DNA of 64,000 nt, from positions 54,212,703 through 54,276,702 of the forward strand of contig NC_060065.1 in NCBI RefSeq assembly GCF_020283565.1, given 5' to 3'. Shown here piece after piece: positions 35,153 through 46,187 of the stretch. Position 1 is the first letter of the stretch. The number at the start of each line of letters is the position of its first letter. The stretch is from Trifolium pratense. Lineage: Eukaryota > Streptophyta > Magnoliopsida > Fabales > Fabaceae. A model generated the notes under the pieces. That model had not been told where the DNA came from and searched no databases. It saw only the letters and a list, made by a program, of their open reading frames with translations. Both the position numbers and the translations under genes were made by a program.

Positions 35153-35550
35153 TGACTTTGAATCAATATCGCCCGTACGATTAATCATGTGAACAAAATG
35201 ATGCCACCTGTCCTTCTATTTACTTTGTTAAAAGTAAACCCAAATTAAAGAGACCGATGTCAGAACTTTTCCACCGTCTCCACACCCCCTTCCACCTTCC
35301 ACCGCCGTCGCACCCTCCTTCAACCTTCAATTTCCGATAGCACCTTGGTCCTTCCATCATCATCGCGCTGGTAGCATACCTTCCGATTTGAGCCAAAGAG
35401 TCAAAGAAGGATGCATAACTCCGAAAAAAATATGCATAACTCCTAGCATGTTTATATGAAATGAAGAAGAAAGCTATTCAACATTTTTCTTTTACTCTGT
35501 GTCAATGTCAACGACAGTGATCGGAACAACCACGAATAACATTATAATGA

Positions 35551-35806
35551 ATACGAATTTTACAAAATTCACCGTTGAATTGAAATTTTAGATCATATAG
35601 ATCATCCATAAAAAAATTTAGAAAAATTGAAAATCATTTGATATGTTATTGAGACACATTAAGATTAACGGTTTATTAAATAACATAAATCTTGATGGAT
35701 CTCAATAACACATCAAATGATTTTCAAAAAAATTTAAAAAATTTATGGATAATCTATACGATATAAACTTTCAATCCAATAATGAATCTTATAAAATTCA
35801 TATTCG
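35551..35806. repeat. Imperfect inverted repeat (~250 bp), MITE-like
   Basis: The left arm, from 'cgaattttacaaaattcacc' through 'gaaaatcatttgatatgttattgag', is the imperfect reverse complement of 35690-35806. The centre is near 35675. I found no clear target-site duplication, so the element class is open. Confidence 0.6.
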
Positions 35807-35826
35807 GTGGATCACTTGTCCACGGT

Positions 35827-35915
35827 GGACCACGTGGACCACGTGCGAAGGTGGTCCACTATAGCATTAGCCTTGATTTCCCTCCTTTATTACTCATTTT
35901 TCATTTCTTTCGCGC
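35827..35915. promoter_or_regulatory. G-boxes and an E2F-type site, possible PSF1 promoter
   Basis: Two CACGTG cores lie close together (in ccacgtggaccacgtgcg, ~35829-35846). At 35908-35915 is TTTCGCGC, which fits the E2F consensus TTTSSCGS found upstream of plant replication genes. CT-rich leader-like sequence follows. It is 2.5 kb from the PSF1 ATG, so the link depends on a leader intron. Confidence 0.45.
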
Positions 35916-36368
35916 CATTCTGTTTGTTCACAGCTCAGATTCTTTTCGTCACTTTCAACAGTTCGCGATTCTCTATTCGTATAGTATTAAGGTATTTCCG
36001 TACTTCTAATTTTCTTCATTCAGACGATTAATTAATGTCTTCAATTTCATCATCTTAATAATTTTGTGGTTTTAGTTCCACATTTTCAAATTGAAGTCGT
36101 AACTCGCCGGAAAAGTATCCGGAATTATCCTCGGTCGCCGGAAACGGTGATTAAATTCATTAAGTTCATGCTTTTCTTTTCTGTTTTCGTTTTTACAAGA
36201 GAACTCCACTTCATACCTTGTTTTTGTGATTTCACGCCGAATCGGAAAAATTGACAATATAAACTGTGAATGATGTTTGTAGAATAAATTTTTTGCTCAA
36301 TTAGTTCAGTTAGGGTTAGTAAGTTAGGAATTAGTGAAGTTTTTTTTACTCTATTAGTTTTTTTTTTG

Positions 36369-36530
36369 TATTAACCTTGGAGATTCCCAAGGAAAGGGGG
36401 CTCTGATAATCCAGAGTTCACGAGATAAGTAAAGTCTGACCAAGAGTTGTTCCAACCACAGGAATTGAGTTCGGGATCTCCCGAACGATTCGTTCTAGGA
36501 GGAGCTCATTAACCACTTGAGCCCCATTTT
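36369..36530 (-). repeat. Dispersed repeat, possibly tRNA-related
   Basis: On the minus strand it starts GGGGCTCAAGTGGTTAATGAGC, which resembles an A-box region, and continues with palindromic 'tcgggagatcccga'. I could not find its ends. It lies in the presumed leader intron of PSF1. Confidence 0.4.
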
Positions 36531-37142
36531 TTGGTTTTTTATTCAAATAGTTAGTTTAATTGAGTTCTATAAATAGGACAATGTACATAATTATCAAAAT
36601 TCTGTGCAGTTTCATGTGAATCTTAATGTGGCAAAGGAGCATAACATTTGTTGTGTTTTATATTATGCTATGGATATAATTTATATCCATTGTTAGTGTA
36701 AATGTTTTTAACACTTTTAGTTAATTGAAAACATTTGACTTTAAGTCTTTAACCATATCTAGTCCCACATATGAGTGACTGTGATTTTTTGACCATGTAA
36801 AACTTACACCGAATGTGTATGAAAAGTAATATCTTATTTTTTCAAATCAGTCTTTAATCTGACTAACCTGTGATATCATTTATTCATTTCGTTTATAGAT
36901 TTTGCATTCTAAATTAAAGCTTATTTGCTTGTTTGAATTCTGCCTATGTATTTGTGTGTTTTGATGGATTGGGGTTTTGTTTGTTATAAATTATAATTGT
37001 ATTTGTGGCAAATAGTTATTTAGGTAGTGTTAAGATTAAGATAGATGGAAAATACTACATTTTTTTTCCTATTAATTAATAGTGAAAATTATTGGTTTAC
37101 CTTTGTGATTTTTTATTAGTCACTACTTAACCATTATTTGAG

Positions 37143-37394
37143 TCTGTACCAAATGAGATTCACAAGCTCAGGTACATTCAAAATCTAGATTTGTCCCAAA
37201 GTTTCATCAATGCCAGATACTCAAAACTCTTGTTATTCATCAGTAGAAACAATTTCACCGGCTCTTTTCCTGATGGATGTAGTATTGGTTTGTCACTCGA
37301 TTTAATGGTTGAATTCTTACTTCCTAGTGACATGGGAAATCTATCAAGCTTGCAATTAACAGTTGATTTGTCTCATAATCATTTTAGAGGGGTT
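37143..37394 (+). pseudogene. Leucine-rich repeat receptor-kinase fragment
   Basis: The frame reads SVPNEIHKLRYIQNLDLS, then RNNFTGSFPDG, then LPSDMGNLSSLQLTVDLSHNHFRGV. This is the last LRRs of a plant LRR receptor-like kinase of the type ending '...SDLGNLSSLQGTVDLSHN.F.G.IP'. It is ~84 codons long and does not extend into a membrane segment or kinase. It lies in the presumed leader intron of PSF1. Confidence 0.75.
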
Positions 37395-38465
37395 CATCTG
37401 ACTCGTCTATATTATTTTCTCTGCAATCAGTTTATGTGCAGTTTCATGATTAACATGTATAAGCTAACCATGAATAAGATTTGTTGCAAATACCTAAAGC
37501 AATCTTAGCATTTGGTTGATGTGTTATTCTTGTGCTCGAGGTATTTTTTTTCTGCCATAATGGGTTACTGGTTGGGGTGATACTTGTTAACTGCTCATAA
37601 CATGATGCCAGGTCCAAACCACAAAACCTTGTGAGTTTATGATAAAGGGATTTGTTTACAGGTGTTTAGCTTTTGTCTTTGTGTTCCATGACTACTAATA
37701 ATGAGATAAGGATGCTTCTGTTTTATCAAGAAGCCCTTAAAGTATTATTCTGTTCCCTTTCTTGGTTTATAAACATAGGTTTGTGTGTTGAACTTGAATG
37801 AGCGAGTGGATGTTTATCATTTGTGTGTTTTGGCTATTGAAACAGTTGAAATTCACATTCTTAAACTCGGATGCCTGCCCTTTTTGTACATTCTATTATG
37901 CTTTTCTCATGCCCACGTGTAAGCTGTTGTGGAAAAGAAAGCATCAGCAGAATTTTGACCGAATAAGAAGATAGATGCTAGTTTTAAAATCGACAGTCTA
38001 TTTAGTGAAGGCTTATGGAAACTCTGCTAATTTTTAATCCGTACTTCTTACCTGACTGATAAAGTTGTTGATAATCTATTATCCTTGTGGGCTTCTACTT
38101 CCGCCCCTTCAAATCTCAACATATATTATTTGGAATACATTTTCCCCAAAACTCTAAATGTATAAATCCAACACTTTGTCGAGGAGTTTCATCGTGTCTC
38201 ACTATTGTAGTTTATTAAAGCCTAAATGCTTATTAAATTCCATTTTGAGAGTTGATTTGAATTTCTAAGCAAGAGTCGCAAATTTGAAACCTTCCTATGT
38301 TAATTGTCAGGCCTTTCTTGCATTTGCTCTCATTTTTCCAATTTAAGAGCCATCCAATTTTACATTTTAGTTTTTTGAGCTATTGCTATGTTTAGTTCTG
38401 AATCCATTTTCGTAATCTGACGGGAAATTTTTAATCCAGTGTGTAGACTAGTGAAAATACTCAAC

Positions 38466-40539
38466 ATGTATGGGAGAAAAGCTTGCCAACTTGTGAAAGA
38501 ATTTGCAAGTGGAGAAAAGGGTCAGCTTACACCGTTTAATGTAAGCCCATTTCTTCATTTTTCAGTTAGACATTCAATGGTTTTTTAAATTGTTGGTTTA
38601 TGTTGGAACCTGCTTGTGTTGTGGAAAATAATATGCATGATTGATTTGATTGTAAACCCTATTTTGGCACGTAACCTTTGGTGATTTTATTTTTTGCAGT
38701 TTTAGGAAAACTTGGTACTCTTGTGTAAAACTCCTTTAAGATGTTACCACACTATACCATCAGTATCCTGGGATCGCTAATTATTTATGATATTGCTATA
38801 TGTTATCTCGTGTCTTTTTACTCTTAATATTTATCTACCGCGGACTGTTTTGCCATACTTTGATAAAGAAACTCATTAACCAATCTTTATATTGTTATGA
38901 TGATGTTCTTGCTTTGGCTTGATACTTTTTCAAATGATCTTGTAGAATGACTTGTTTGACCAAGTAGTTGCAGAATGCAGCCAACATCACGGTGAGCTTC
39001 AGTCCTTGATAAGGTAAAGGTTAAGATATGTCCTGATTTCCTTTTTCCTAGTGTATCCCTTTTCTTATTGTTGGAGTATGATATCTAACACGGGTACGAG
39101 TTTTATTGAATATGTGTCCCTTTTCCTCCCTTTCTTTGTTGTATGTTTTTCCATATGGGCATGAATTTTGTGTTGCATAAACAGGAAGATGCAGGAAGAA
39201 GGTTTGGATGTCCAGACGGCAAGAAATGCTGACCACTACGGAGCCCTGATCCACCTATTTTCTATTGTCCGAAATAAACGTTGTCTAACGGCCTATGTGT
39301 AAGTATCACTTTCAAATGCAATTTACCATCACTTGTAGTTCCCATATTTTTGTTCTTTGATTCTGAACATTTCTCCATACAGGTATAACCGAGCAGAAAC
39401 TATACGGAACTTGTTATGGAAGATAGGGCCTGTGATTCCTAAAGAAATTGAAGAGAAGCTTAATCATTGGGAGGAAGAGTATTTCAAGAAGCATTCTGCA
39501 GCATTGAAATCTTATATGTCAAAAGTGCTGGTTGATCTGACTGTGGTAAACTCTCCCTCCCTCCTTCATCTCCTTCCCTTTTCTCTCACAGACATACACA
39601 TTTATACCTTCACATATGAGAAAGGTACTGACTTATGTTACAAATGTATCTATCAATTTATGTTTTCATGATCTTTTATCTGTAATCAAACCTTGCTTGG
39701 TAAATTTAGCTTTGGCTGCTTATATTTTTTAAAGAAACCATGTGGATGCAGACCTTGTGATGTTGCTGCCACTAAGGAATGTTAAGCATCTGTGGTGGAA
39801 ACTTTAAGAATCTAGTTATACTGATAGGACAATCATGTGAACTTTTGTGCTGATGCACCTTAACTTCTGTTTCTAAACAGATTGAACTCACATCAGTCTT
39901 TTTTTAAAAAATAAAAAATAAAATCAAACGCCATTGGTACAACAAAATGTACATTTCCTTCCGTATCATCATTATTCTCCCCATGTTCCTCTACTCGTTG
40001 CATCATCTATATACTATCTGATTGCATTTTGCTAAGGGCACGTGTCAATTTCTTAGAAGCAATTCTTTCATTGAGGAGGCATGCCAATTGTTTAAGACCC
40101 GCTCGTTTACTATAGTGCAGTAATAAGTTGCTTGACATGCAAAGTCATAATTAACTATTGAACAAAACATAGTATTGACCGTGATTTTTCATGCTGCTTA
40201 TATTTCACTATTTTTTTGCAGCTTCTGGTTGCAAAATGAATTTGTAAACTAACAATAAACTACTGTATTTTGCTAGGATATGGTACCACCAAAAGATCCA
40301 TACATACAAGTAAGGGTCCTTGAAGACATAAGAGAAGGCATTGTACTTAGTGATGATAAAAATCCCAACTTTGCCCGACATTCCATGCACTTTCTGAAAC
40401 GAACTGATGCTGAGAAATATATCTCAAGGGTAATTTTCTTGTAGCTTATAATTTAGTTTTCCAAAATACTAGTCTATAAATGTTGCCTAACCATTTTATT
40501 TTCTCTCTACAGGGCTTAATGGAGGAGCTCACTGGTTGA
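38466..40539 (+). CDS. PSF1: GINS complex subunit PSF1, six coding exons
   Basis: Exons: 38466-38540, 38946-39013, 39185-39298, 39383-39545, 40277-40429, 40513-40539. They give 199 residues, the usual PSF1 size. Key stretches: MYGRKACQLVKEFASGEKGQL at the start, IRKMQEEGLDVQTARNADHYGALIH, RNKRCLTAYVYNRAE, DMVPPKDPYIQVRVLEDI, and RHSMHFLKRTDAEKYISRGLMEELTG at the end. GINS (SLD5-PSF1-PSF2-PSF3) joins CDC45 and MCM2-7 in the replicative helicase, in the nucleus. A likely leader intron runs from ~35991 or ~36146 to ~38447 (acceptor tgtgtag), which would place an E2F-type site at 35908 upstream of the first exon. The final coding exon is only 27 bases. Confidence 0.95.
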
Positions 40540-41065
40540 CCAGCTAGTACTTTACTTGAAAATTAAGGTAGATGATGAAAAGACTGGTTAAACTTGGTAT
40601 GTTGGATTAATTTTGTATTTAATAACTCATATACACAAAGTAGAGGATCATAGTTCGAACTCCAGTTATAATGTTCGATTTATCAATTTCGACATTTTCA
40701 TCGGCTGAGTTAGGATTTATAGACAATTTAGTCTTTAAATTTCCATAAAATAAAAAATTAGCCTTTAAAATATAAATAACATTAACTTAATTCCTAAAAT
40801 ATGAAGATTGATATTTTCTGAAGGGAAATATGTAGATTGTTTTTTTTTTTTTAATGACAAAAAAAGTAATATTGTGACAAGAGCCTGCAATTACAGTAGA
40901 CCAGTGAAAATACCGAAACAGATTTCATGCGGTATCTTTTTATGCAGATTTCATGCACATCTACGTGACAATACGAGTTTCATAAAAAATTGTAGAGTAT
41001 CTTATTAAAGGTACCGTTCCATATGAATAAATAATTAATTATGTTTGTAATCAACTAACAAATAA

Positions 41066-42211
41066 GGTTGCGTTTGGCCGGGCTTTTTTTCAACCTATAA
41101 GTTACTTTTAGCTTAAAGTTAAAAAGTATAACTTTAAAGCTAAAGTAAAAGTTGTTTGGATTTTCAATTTTTTTAATATAAAAGCTGCTTTCAAAACAAT
41201 TTTTGAATTTGATAAAATATTTCTAAAAATATTATTATTTTATTTAAAATATCTTCTAAATTATTTAACACATGTGAGATTATTTTTTTGGTGTATTATG
41301 TGAAATATTTTTAAGAAGTATGTCAACTGAAGAAATTAATTTTGTATACAAAATAAAAAATTATAATATATTTTTTTGCATTATTCTTTTTATGTAAAAT
41401 TGGATTTACTTTAATATTTAAGAAACATAAAAAGAAATGTAGATAAGAAAAATAAATTATTTTATTGTGTTAATATAGAATCCGAAATATTTCGAAATAT
41501 AAAATTTAAACTGTATCAATATATATTATGAATTTTCAAAATATGAATGTAAAAAAGAATTGGTGCTACCAATCGTTAGTTGATTCAGTGGTGATTGACG
41601 TTGAACTTAGTAGGGAGGATTTCGGTTTGATGCCAGCAACTGCGATCAGGATGGGGCTGAAACCACTTGATGTCAACCGCCCGAACCACATTAAACTGGT
41701 GGTGGAAAAAAAATTGGTGCAAAATACAAATTATCTTATAGGATAGACACCCTTTGTGAAAGAGCCTTTGGTTGGTTGGGGTAGAAATTTGATCAAACTG
41801 TTTTGGTCTACATTTGTGGTATTAGTGTGACGTGTGAGCTTTTGGTTGGTTGGGGTAGAAATTTGGTCAACATTTGAGAGGTAGTAGTAGGACGTGTGAG
41901 ACTTTCATTGGTTCGGGTAGAATTTTTTAAATTGGTGGGTACATGGATGATTGTGTGCCAAAGAGTTAGAAGAAATAAAATAAAATAAATTAAACAGAGT
42001 GAGTGAGAATCGAAGAGAGAGCATATGCCGAGAAGCTGCTTTAGGAAAAAAAAGCTCCATATATCAACTTTGTTGAAAGCTCATTATTTGTTAATTTTAC
42101 CCATATAAATTAAGCTACTTTTTTAATTAAGTACTTTTAAAAAATATTGTTTGGCCCGACTTCTCCTTATATTAAATAAAAAGTCTGAAATAAGCTCGGC
42201 CAAACGGTGCC
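41066..42211. mobile_element. Tourist-like (PIF/Harbinger) element, non-autonomous
   Basis: The ends are ggttgcgtttggccggg and the reverse complement of ggcaccgtttggccgag. The flanking 3-bp duplication is taa (41063-41065 and 42212-42214), as expected for Harbinger elements. It contains a SINE (41567-41711) and a local tandem repeat, 'cttttggttggttggggtagaaatttg', at ~41763-41870. No transposase is visible. Confidence 0.75.
41567..41711 (+). mobile_element. tRNA-derived SINE nested in the Tourist-like element
   Basis: Same family as 26065-26224 (taccaatcgttagttgattcagtgg..., then a decayed B-box cggtttgatgcc, then a run of A). The duplication aattggtgc flanks it at 41558-41566 and 41712-41720. 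Confidence 0.85.
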
Positions 42212-42500
42212 TAAATTAATTAAGTTGTAGTACCTTATAAGTTGTTTAAATAATGTTGTTTAAATATACACCATTAGAGTAAAATTATTGTGTTATATAG
42301 ATATATATATATATAATGTGGCACATTAGAGCTCACTAAATAAGAGATAAGCCGCCCAAAATGAATTACATAGATTGTGGGTACGTTTAGATTGCTTATT
42401 TTGAGGTTATACGAAATAATTTATGCAAATTAATAAACTTTCATCTATTATTATAAGTTTTTCAAGGTAGTTTATGCGAAAATAGCTTATAAAGATATAA

Positions 42501-42595
42501 TTTTTTTTTTTTTTACAATGAGCTGTGGATCGAACCTAGGACCTATAACGTACTACTTAAACCCCTCACCACTAGAACAAACCTAGTGGCTTAAG
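42501..42595 (-). repeat. tRNA-derived SINE-like sequence, minus strand
   Basis: On the minus strand it has an A-box-like 'ttctagtggtgaggggttt', a B-box 'ggttcgatcc', then a run of A at the 3' end (the T run at 42501-42514). The same family seems to occur at ~63214-63302. Confidence 0.65.
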
Positions 42596-43066
42596 ATACA
42601 AATTTTTTTTTTGGATAGATTATGAAGATACATTTTTTGTTAGGCAAAATTTATGAATTAACATAAATATTTATTAAATCTTTTTCTTTTAAATTTTTTG
42701 ATACGCGTAAGATTCTTAATATGTTAAAGATACTCTTAAATGTCTTGCCTTTTTTTTACAGCTAATTATTACGGACTCTATTTGATACGTATATCTTTTT
42801 TTTGATACGTGTATATATATCTTTTTTTTTTAAACAAGGACTCTATTTGTTATTTTGTTTACATCAATAAATATTAAATATCACCTACGGTTAATTAAGG
42901 TTTCTTTCAATATCTTTGATCTTTTATTTTTAAGGCACAAATCTTTTAACTCAAACCAAATCTTGCATCTCAAGATACCTCACACATCATTAAATAGCAA
43001 CCTACATTGATCATAATTTCATAAGTTAGCCGAAACAAAAAATTAAAGCTAAAAGAAATCAAGAAC

Positions 43067-43744
43067 ATGGAAATTTTCAAGAATTACAACATTATGAAAC
43101 GAAAGAGGTCTAATACTCCCAAGATGAAAAGAAGAGTGTGTGCTCTTCACTCAATGGACTTCAGTAGTGATGAATATGAAGCCGCTGATGGTCTTGTTTT
43201 ATTGCAAACACTGTTTCAAAAGAAGAAGATTGTTAGAAATTTGAAAATCACCTTTGGAGGCAAAAGGCTTTGTAAAAGAAGTGGTAACAACAATGTTCAT
43301 TCGGCACCACAGATGAATGTTCCTAATGTTGTTATGGGAAATGAATACAATCCTCCAACGATTCCTGGTGTGTCGAACCATAATATTCTTAGATGTTGCA
43401 AACCCTTTGAGAAGATACTATCAACGAGTGATTTGAATGTGGCTCTAAATAGACTGTTTTTGGAGAAGGGCCATGTGGAAAAATATTTCTTGCCCTTGTT
43501 GAAAGAAGGCGAAGATCTTGAAGAAGGAATAGATGTCGTTGTATACGACATGCAAGGCCAAACATTCAACATGAAGTTCAAGTTTTGGAGCGGAAAATTT
43601 TATGTCCTCAATGGAGGATGGAAGACTTTCTTCCTGTCACATTCTTTCTTAGCAAATCAAGATCATATTACAGTGTGGATGTTTCGTCATTCTGAAACCG
43701 ATAATTTGTGTTTTTCTCTTAGTGTGAGAAGAGTGCAAACTTAA
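43067..43744 (+). CDS. B3-domain protein of the DUF313-type plant family
   Basis: An intronless frame of 225 residues. The N-terminal half is basic (MKRKRSNTPKMKRR) and may be a nuclear signal. Residues ~112-220 match the diverged B3 domain of the At2g31720 / At3g24850-like group: 'LSTSDLNVALNRLFL', 'VEKYFLPLLKEGEDLEEGIDVVVYD', 'FNMKFKFWSGKFYVLNGGWKTFF', 'DHITVWMFRHSETDNLCFSLS'. Members of this group are putative DNA-binding proteins with largely unknown targets. I used the first ATG; the ATG at codon 10 is an alternative start. Confidence 0.85.
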   Translation: MEIFKNYNIMKRKRSNTPKMKRRVCALHSMDFSSDEYEAADGLVLLQTLFQKKKIVRNLKITFGGKRLCKRSGNNNVHSAPQMNVPNVVMGNEYNPPTIPGVSNHNILRCCKPFEKILSTSDLNVALNRLFLEKGHVEKYFLPLLKEGEDLEEGIDVVVYDMQGQTFNMKFKFWSGKFYVLNGGWKTFFLSHSFLANQDHITVWMFRHSETDNLCFSLSVRRVQT

Positions 43745-44715
43745 AAAGTATGAGAATTAGATGAATCATTAGTTAGTTTTAAGAGTCCTTCTTTATTTTT
43801 TGTTGCAATCCAGTATAAGAAGAGCGTATTAAACTAGTCACAAACTTTTGTAAAGTTGATGCAACTTGATGTGAATTGCAACTTATTTTCTTTTATCTTG
43901 ATATTTTTATTAGTTTGCTTATAACTTGATCTTTGTTTTTTAATAAGTTCTTATAACTAGTCGTTAATATGTTACTGCTAAAAATCTTTTTATTGTTTTA
44001 AACTATGATTTTGTATTTTGATCAGTCATACCATAAATGGAATGTATTATGTATGTGACGATGTTGGTTTAGTATTCAATTGCACATGTGCCAAGTATCA
44101 TGGGTGTGTTTCTTATGATTAAAAAATCACTTTTATCATTTTAAATTTTTAATTGTGTTTGTTATAATTTTTATAGAAGATTATTTTGTTAAAAAAATTA
44201 TTTTTAACTTTAAAATGAAGAACTAATTAATCCTAACAGATTTTCTAAAATTTATTTTCTTAAAGAACAAGAAACTTGAGTGTAGGAACCTTAAATTTTA
44301 AAAAAATAAATATTTTTTTATTTTTGTAAATAAACAGAAAATAGCTTTAATTTTTTTTAAAGATTAACCGAACAATCAACAAAATATATCTTTAAACTCT
44401 ATCTCACAAAATATGTTGCTTCCTTACCAAGATCATTACTAATTGTGCACTGAGTAACATGAGAAGAAAAAAAAATTGTTCCTCAAACACGAAATAAAAA
44501 ATACAAGACAAATATTGTCTTCGCCAAAATGGCTATCTCATTTTACTAATCAACCACTCCGGAAAATTTGAAACCCAAAAATCCGTAGTCAAGGTAATTT
44601 CATAAATGATCTTCAACGCACCTCCTTTACAAGCTCACAATCCCAAAAAATATGTAAACGAGTTTCCACTGTAGCCGAACACAAATTAAACAATAAGTAT
44701 GAACAAACATGATTC
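43745..44715. other. Intergenic region, no gene seen
   Basis: 3' flank of the B3 gene and AT-rich spacer. Confidence 0.4.
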
Positions 44716-44723
44716 CTCTTTAC

Positions 44724-45392
44724 CAGGGACGGATCCAGACATAAAAAACTGGTGTGGCTAAAATTAAACATCTCTAATATAATTTTGAAGTTGATGTCGC
44801 ACCATTATTTTTGGCTCATCTACAAAATCACTTGGATAAATTAAGCTCAACTATTCTCGATAATTTTTTACATCTAAAGATTCAAATGACAATGAGAGAC
44901 TCAAATTTGGTGAGTGGTGGCTATGGGGAGGGTGGGCGATGTTAAGAAATACAATGATAATTTTTCACATCTAAAGCTCCAAATGACAATGAGTTATTTA
45001 TAATTAATATTGGTAGGCGTGTTAAGAGACGATTTGTAACGTTAATTAGTTAATGCCCCAATATGAAACCCATAAATAGTTAAGGGACCAATTGTCCAAT
45101 TTAACTTTTTTTTTATGAGTCATGTTAAATAGTACTTGGGAGCACTTGTTAAACATATATTAAAAGAGGAAATCAAAGATAAAATTAATATTGAAAAGAT
45201 AACTTTGTAGTAGTTTATTTTTAAAGTATTAAACACACAAAATACAAGATAAAATTTCCTTATTAATATATTTAACTAGTATCCGAAGACAATATTTAAC
45301 ACAATATATATCTATATATATGTTTATAAAAAAAAATCAAAAAATCTGGTGTGGCTAAAGCCACACCATGTCCCTTAGTGCATCCGTCCCTG
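44724..45392. mobile_element. Non-autonomous hAT element with 8-bp duplication
   Basis: The ends are cagggacggatcc and its imperfect reverse complement gcatccgtccctg. A perfect 8-bp duplication, ctctttac, lies at 44716-44723 and 45393-45400. The subterminal phrase 'tctggtgtggctaaa' is shared at both ends. It is 669 bp with no transposase. Confidence 0.9.
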
Positions 45393-45769
45393 CTCTTTAC
45401 GTTCTATGAGAATTGGTCATCATCAAACACACAATAGCGACTTTCCATAAAAAAAAAAACAGCGAATGCACTCAAAGACCCTACCACCTCCAAAGGCACT
45501 TAAAAAATTTCTTAGGACAAGCTTGAACCCCAACCCTCAAAATCAAATATGATAGTAAGCTGATTTAGATGAAAATATGCGATCATTAGTACTATGCCAA
45601 TGTCATACAACTGCATCTACAAATAGAATAATCACATAAAATACCTAAAATACCTAAAATACCCTTATCTTATACACATATAACAGTATTTCATGCTTTA
45701 AAATCCTAAAATACCCTTATCTAAAAAATTGACACCTGTCCGACTTAAATTTTTTTAAAAAAGTATTAC

Positions 45770-46013
45770 TCTCCTTATTCACCAAAACACAGCCGCTTTC
45801 TGAAACTAGTTGTCGATAGCTCTGATCTCAACTCGCCGGAAAAATCAAAACCTTGCCGGAAAACTAGTCGGAGTTCGTCGTCGTAGAAAGTAACGGTGAG
45901 AAATTCCATCTTTTCCTTATTCCAATTTTCATTTCTCGGATCGCCAGAGGATGCGATTCCATCGCTATTTGCGCCCTTCCAAAAGGCAACGCACCATATA
46001 GTTCTGAATGTGT

Positions 46014-46055
<42 letters not shown>

Positions 46056-46187
46056 AGAGAGAGAGAACGTTTAATTTCATATGAAAAATGAAATTTTGCA
46101 ATATGTACTTATTATGCCTTGGAGATATTTTGAGCTGTTTTTGATTGATAGATTTGTTTAATGAACTGTACATAGGTTTGCTTCGCC
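45770..46187 (+). promoter_or_regulatory. Leader region of the mitochondrial L3 gene, with probable leader intron and GA microsatellite
   Basis: About 45770-45895 looks like a 5' leader exon (CT/CGG-rich, ending taacg before gtgaga). A matching acceptor, acatag, ends at 46174, leaving 13 bases before the ATG. The presumed intron holds a GA microsatellite at 46017-46066. Confidence 0.5.

Larger units (their letters stand above)
34646..35550. other. ELP2 3' flank and intergenic region
   Basis: Holds a dispersed repeat at ~34846-34950 (partner ~51575-51670) and a perfect short hairpin at 35125-35152. No coding sequence is supported. Confidence 0.4.

Noticed and set aside
37191..37508. A functional LRR protein
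   Set aside because: There is no signal peptide, membrane segment or kinase; the LRRs are disrupted and the frame ends in unrelated sequence.
40808..41008. Short open frame after PSF1
   Set aside because: No similarity, AT-rich spacer, no promoter context.
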